Part shown: one piece after another, positions 60,991 through 64,000 of the stretch
Layout of the letters: each line of letters opens with the position of its first letter
How positions within the stretch are numbered: position 1 is the stretch's first letter
Assembly: GCF_022489065.1 (NCBI RefSeq)
Contig: NZ_JAKVTW010000006.1
Span: 1 to 64,000, forward strand
Length of the DNA stretch: 64,000 nucleotides
Source: Vreelandella neptunia
GTDB lineage: Bacteria; Pseudomonadota; Gammaproteobacteria; Pseudomonadales; Halomonadaceae
Reading direction: 5' to 3'
Program-made: the position numbers and the translations under genes
The notes under the pieces: generated by a model
The model's database searches: none
What the model saw: the letters and a program-made list of their open reading frames with translations, nothing else
Told to the model about the DNA's origin: nothing

Positions 60991-61013
60991 TTAAGGATGC
61001 AATGTGTCCTTAA
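60991..61013. promoter_or_regulatory. Palindrome upstream of argO
   Basis: TTAAGGA (60991-60997) and TCCTTAA (61007-61013) are perfect 7-bp inverse arms over a 9-bp centre, 33 bp before the argO ATG. A site for ArgP or another regulator is possible; not shown. Confidence 0.4.
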
Positions 61014-61046
61014 CGCGACAATTATTCTGACGCTGGGGATTGGGCA

Positions 61047-61661
61047 ATGTGGGAAAGCTACTTTACCGGACTGCTGGTTTGCGGCGGTATTATTATGGCC
61101 ATTGGTGCGCAAAATGCCTACATACTGGGGCTAGCCGTTCGCCGTGAGTACCATTGGTGGTCGGCGGGGCTGTGTATGAGCGCGGATATCATTCTGCTCA
61201 CTGCAGGTATGTTTGGGGTGAGCGCTTTTCTGCTCACCATGCCCAGTGCCTTGGAACTCATGCGCTGGGTAGGCGTAGTGTTTTTGAGCTGGTTAGCGGC
61301 CCAGGCGCTATTCCGGGCGGCCAGTGGTCGGCAAGGATTGAGTGCCGAAGCTGGCAAAGCGCGCAGCTTAACGAAGGTGATTTTTGCAACGCTCGCCGTC
61401 ACCGTGCTCAACCCCCAGGTTTACCTGGATACGCTACTGCTGATACCTGCCATTGGGGCACAGCAAGAGAGTGCGGGCGTGTTCGTTGCGGGAGCCTCAA
61501 CGGCTTCAATCCTATGGTTTAGCCTACTGGCTTGGGGAGGCGCCGCGCTTTCCCCTTGGCTGTCAAAGCCTGTTGCGTGGCGCATCATTGATGGGTTGAT
61601 TGGCATGATGATGGCAGGCATTGCAGTGCATTTGGCACTGGGTACCACATCACCCTCCTGA
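61047..61661 (+). CDS. argO: LysE/ArgO family amino acid exporter
   Basis: 204 residues with six membrane helices. The LysE/ArgO signature GAQNAYILGLAVRR is at about 21-34 and LAVTVLNPQVYLDTLLL at about 115-131. ArgO exports L-arginine, and in relatives lysine, to balance the pool. argP (52692) supplies its activator but is 7.5 kb away, where E. coli has them adjacent. Single gene. Confidence 0.9.
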   Translation: MWESYFTGLLVCGGIIMAIGAQNAYILGLAVRREYHWWSAGLCMSADIILLTAGMFGVSAFLLTMPSALELMRWVGVVFLSWLAAQALFRAASGRQGLSAEAGKARSLTKVIFATLAVTVLNPQVYLDTLLLIPAIGAQQESAGVFVAGASTASILWFSLLAWGGAALSPWLSKPVAWRIIDGLIGMMMAGIAVHLALGTTSPS

Positions 61662-61690
61662 ACCGACGAAGGACGAGTTGTGGCTAGGCG

Positions 61691-62698
61691 TCAATGACGG
61701 CTGAAGTAAGCCTCCATCACGGCAATGACCTTATCGATATCTGCATCGTCGATATCGCGATGGACAACAAAACGAGTGGCATAAAGTAGCTCAATCAAAA
61801 TGCCGTGTTCTTTAAGCCAAGCGGAAAGTGATTGCACATGCGTGTCGGGAAAGCGTGCAAATACCATATTGGTTGCCTGCGAGGTGATTTCGACGCCAGG
61901 CAGTGTTGCCAAGCCCTCGGCCAGCCGTGTGGCGCGGCGGTGATCCTCGCTTAAATCGCTCACATGATGATCAAGGGCGTACTGACAGGCAGCCGCGATA
62001 ATCCCCACTTGCCGCATTCCACCCCCCACCATTTTGCGTAGACGGCGAGCCTTATCGATCAGCGCTTGGGAGCCCACCAACGCCGACCCCATTGGAGTTC
62101 CTAACCCTTTTGAAAAGCATAATGAAACGCTATCGAAAGGCAGGCAGAGCTGCTTAAGCGACTTGTCGGTTGCGACGGCGGCGTTAAACAGGCGCGCTCC
62201 GTCTAAGTGCGTTGCTAAACCGCGTTCGCGAGCGAGTTCTGTCGCTTTTAGAACATACTCATCGGGCAGCACTTTACCGCCAATGGTGTTTTCCAGCGCC
62301 AGCAGCTTGCTGCGGGCAAAGTGAAAATCGTCAGCTTTGATGGCAGCACTTATTTTTTCCAGTGGCAGCGTGCCATCGGCCGCATTTTCAATTGGCTGGG
62401 GTTGGATACTACCTAAGACCGCTGCGCCACCGCCTTCATAACGGTAAGTGTGGGCCGACTGACCCACAATGTACTCATCGCCGCGTTCGCAGTGAGCCAT
62501 TAGCGCTACCAGATTGCTTTGCGTGCCACTAGGAAACAGTAACGCTGCTTCTTTGCCTGCCAGTTCAGCCAAGTTGGCTTGAAAAGCATTTACCGTTGGA
62601 TCATCGCCCCATACATCATCACCTACCGGCGCGGCCATCATGGCTTCAAGCATCGCGGGAGTGGGGCGCGTTACCGTGTCGCTGCGTAAATCAATCAT
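61691..62698 (-). CDS. ltaE: Low-specificity L-threonine aldolase
   Basis: 335 residues. The PLP fold type I enzyme shows [13 protein letters not shown], the stacking His83 in QSAHTY, Asp in [10 protein letters not shown] and the PLP-Lys197 in [11 protein letters not shown]. It cleaves threonine and allo-threonine to glycine and acetaldehyde. AAGGAG precedes the ATG. It is divergent from an FAD oxidoreductase across 115 bp. Confidence 0.93.
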   Translation of the reverse strand: MIDLRSDTVTRPTPAMLEAMMAAPVGDDVWGDDPTVNAFQANLAELAGKEAALLFPSGTQSNLVALMAHCERGDEYIVGQSAHTYRYEGGGAAVLGSIQPQPIENAADGTLPLEKISAAIKADDFHFARSKLLALENTIGGKVLPDEYVLKATELARERGLATHLDGARLFNAAVATDKSLKQLCLPFDSVSLCFSKGLGTPMGSALVGSQALIDKARRLRKMVGGGMRQVGIIAAACQYALDHHVSDLSEDHRRATRLAEGLATLPGVEITSQATNMVFARFPDTHVQSLSAWLKEHGILIELLYATRFVVHRDIDDADIDKVIAVMEAYFSRH

Positions 62699-62761
62699 GT
62701 GGAACTCCTTTTTTGTTTAAGAGCGCCCACTTAGGGCCTTTTTATCGAGCAAGTTTTGAGG

Positions 62762-62775
62762 AACCATCTATGGTT
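62762..62775. promoter_or_regulatory. Palindrome in the ltaE/oxidoreductase region
   Basis: AACCAT-CT-ATGGTT is a perfect 6+2+6 palindrome, 39 bp before the oxidoreductase ATG and 64 bp from ltaE. Possible operator; may be chance. Confidence 0.35.
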
Positions 62776-62813
62776 AACAGCATACTGCAAGTCTCTCCAG
62801 CAAAGGCACCCCG

Positions 62814-64000
62814 ATGGACCTAAAAAGTGGTTACCCCTTTTGGGCTGTGAAGAACGGCCTATTGAAAACCTTCCCGCAGCTTACCCGAGACCACCAAAGT
62901 GAAGTGGTGGTGATTGGTGGCGGTATTACGGGCGCGCTGATTGCTGATGAGCTGAGCCGACACGGCCACCATGTGGTCGTACTTGAACGACGCGATGTGG
63001 GGTGGGGGAGCTCCGCTGCCAGCACCGCCTTGCTTCAGTATGAAATTGACACACATATGACGGAGCTTGCGAAGCGTTACGGTGAAGCCGATGCGGTGCT
63101 TGCTTACCGTGCTTGCGCCGATGCTATTGGTGAGATTGAAACCTTGGCGGCGGGCCTGGGGGATGTGGATTTTGAACGTCAGCAGAGTCTCTACTATGCC
63201 AGCAATGACGAAGATGTTGCGTCCTTAAAAGAGGAGTTGTCGCTACGTTTAAAGCACGGCTTTGACGCTTCCTGGCTCGAAAGTGATGCCATCTTGGCGG
63301 AGTACGGCTTTGTAGCACCCGGCGCGATACTTACCCAGCTGGCCGCCAGTATCGATCCGTATCGTATGGCTTATCAGCTGTTTACTAAGTTAGTCGAGCG
63401 CGGTGGGGAAGTGTATGACCGTACGCAAATGGAGACGATGACGCCGGATGAACAGGGAGTCACGCTCACGCTTACTAACGGTGCCACGCTGCGCTGCCAG
63501 TACGTGGTAATGGCGGCTGGCTATGAGTCGCAAGCCTGGTTGCCTGAGAAGGTCGCTATTAACCGCAGTAGCTATGCGCTGATTACCGATCCGCTACCGC
63601 CGGAGGCATTAGGTAAATTGCGTCATACCATGGTGTGGGAGTCCGCGCGGCCCTACCTTTATATGCGTACGACCTGCGATGGCCGGCTTTTAGTGGGAGG
63701 GGACGATGATGATGAAGATATTCCCAAACGTCGCGATGCTCGGGTAGAAGAGAAGGCCGAAGGGCTGGCGAATAAGGTGGAGGCTCTATGGCCCAAGCTC
63801 GATATCAACCCGACGTTCTCATGGGGAGGCACCTTTGCTGAAACCGATGATGGCCTGCCTTTTTTTGGTCCCCATGAAGCGCACGGGCCACGGGTACATT
63901 TCGCCATGGCGTATGGCGGTAACGGCATTAGCTATAGCATGATCGGCGCAACATTACTGCGGGCGCTGATTGAAGGAGAGGAGCATCCGCTGGCAGAGCT
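62814..64000 (+). CDS. FAD-dependent oxidoreductase (DAO family, C-terminus cut)
   Basis: The frame starts at ATG 62814 (AAAGG seven bases upstream) and leaves the window at its right edge with no stop, about 395 residues seen. The dinucleotide motif VVVIGGGITGALIADELS (about 31-48) and the ELER-type VVVLERRDVGWGSS follow. The C-terminal region HFAMAYGGNGISYSM is the DAO family return segment. It oxidises an amine or amino acid; the substrate is unknown. Confidence 0.88.
   Translation, partial: MDLKSGYPFWAVKNGLLKTFPQLTRDHQSEVVVIGGGITGALIADELSRHGHHVVVLERRDVGWGSSAASTALLQYEIDTHMTELAKRYGEADAVLAYRACADAIGEIETLAAGLGDVDFERQQSLYYASNDEDVASLKEELSLRLKHGFDASWLESDAILAEYGFVAPGAILTQLAASIDPYRMAYQLFTKLVERGGEVYDRTQMETMTPDEQGVTLTLTNGATLRCQYVVMAAGYESQAWLPEKVAINRSSYALITDPLPPEALGKLRHTMVWESARPYLYMRTTCDGRLLVGGDDDDEDIPKRRDARVEEKAEGLANKVEALWPKLDINPTFSWGGTFAETDDGLPFFGPHEAHGPRVHFAMAYGGNGISYSMIGATLLRALIEGEEHPLAE

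Noticed and set aside
1..64000. tRNA, rRNA, prophage and insertion sequence search by eye
   Set aside because: No T-arm GTTCGAATC-type signature in an intergenic gap, no transposase or phage gene, and no terminal inverted repeats with target duplication were seen.

Overview
The window is ordinary chromosomal DNA from a gammaproteobacterium. The GC-rich coding bias, classic Shine-Dalgarno sites and gene set (MsrPQ, MdaB, ArgP/ArgO, a fused LplT-Aas protein, YojI, FhuB/C/F) fit a halophilic Halomonas/Vreelandella-type species. That assignment is an inference from content, not a database match. About 57 genes are visible. I saw no rRNA, tRNA, prophage, insertion sequence or CRISPR array.

0-15.5 kb is an efflux and signalling block. 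A truncated lipoprotein hydrolase and a Rid-family protein come first. Next is a minus-strand operon of mipA-like outer-membrane protein, OmpR-type response regulator and sensor kinase, facing an RND adaptor/permease pair. The kinase reading frame runs into a degenerate LuxR helix-turn-helix. An SDR/AraC pair, a Rid/LysR pair and a DUF1656-HlyD-FUSC efflux operon follow. The FUSC operon is preceded by four TTTAAG hexamers at exact 11-bp spacing.

15.5-28.4 kb holds a DUF1275 membrane protein, a LysR/MdaB divergent pair, a subtilisin-like protein with Glu in place of the catalytic Asp, and the methionine-sulfoxide repair pair MsrP/MsrQ. It also holds a three-gene membrane operon (DUF2157, DUF4401, GDYxxLxY), an MscS-type channel, a HigBA toxin-antitoxin pair and an alpha/beta hydrolase.

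28.4-50.7 kb is mainly housekeeping and transport: LplT-Aas, LysR/EamA, RlmA, a cold-shock protein, small conserved proteins, an SDR, a dicarboxylate/amino acid symporter, a Pmp3-like peptide, a TonB receptor, a PQQ dehydrogenase, a CurA-like reductase, an RlpA-like protein, a PPC-repeat protein, EamA/LysR and cytochrome b561.

50.7-64 kb holds a 7TM diguanylate cyclase, ArgP and an iron island (YojI exporter, FhuF, FhuC, cytochrome b561, siderophore-interacting reductase, FhuB). Four candidate Fur boxes sit at its promoters. ArgO, threonine aldolase and an FAD oxidoreductase cut by the right edge complete the window. The iron genes form a coherent ferric-siderophore uptake and reduction system, but they lack a periplasmic binding protein and an adjacent receptor.
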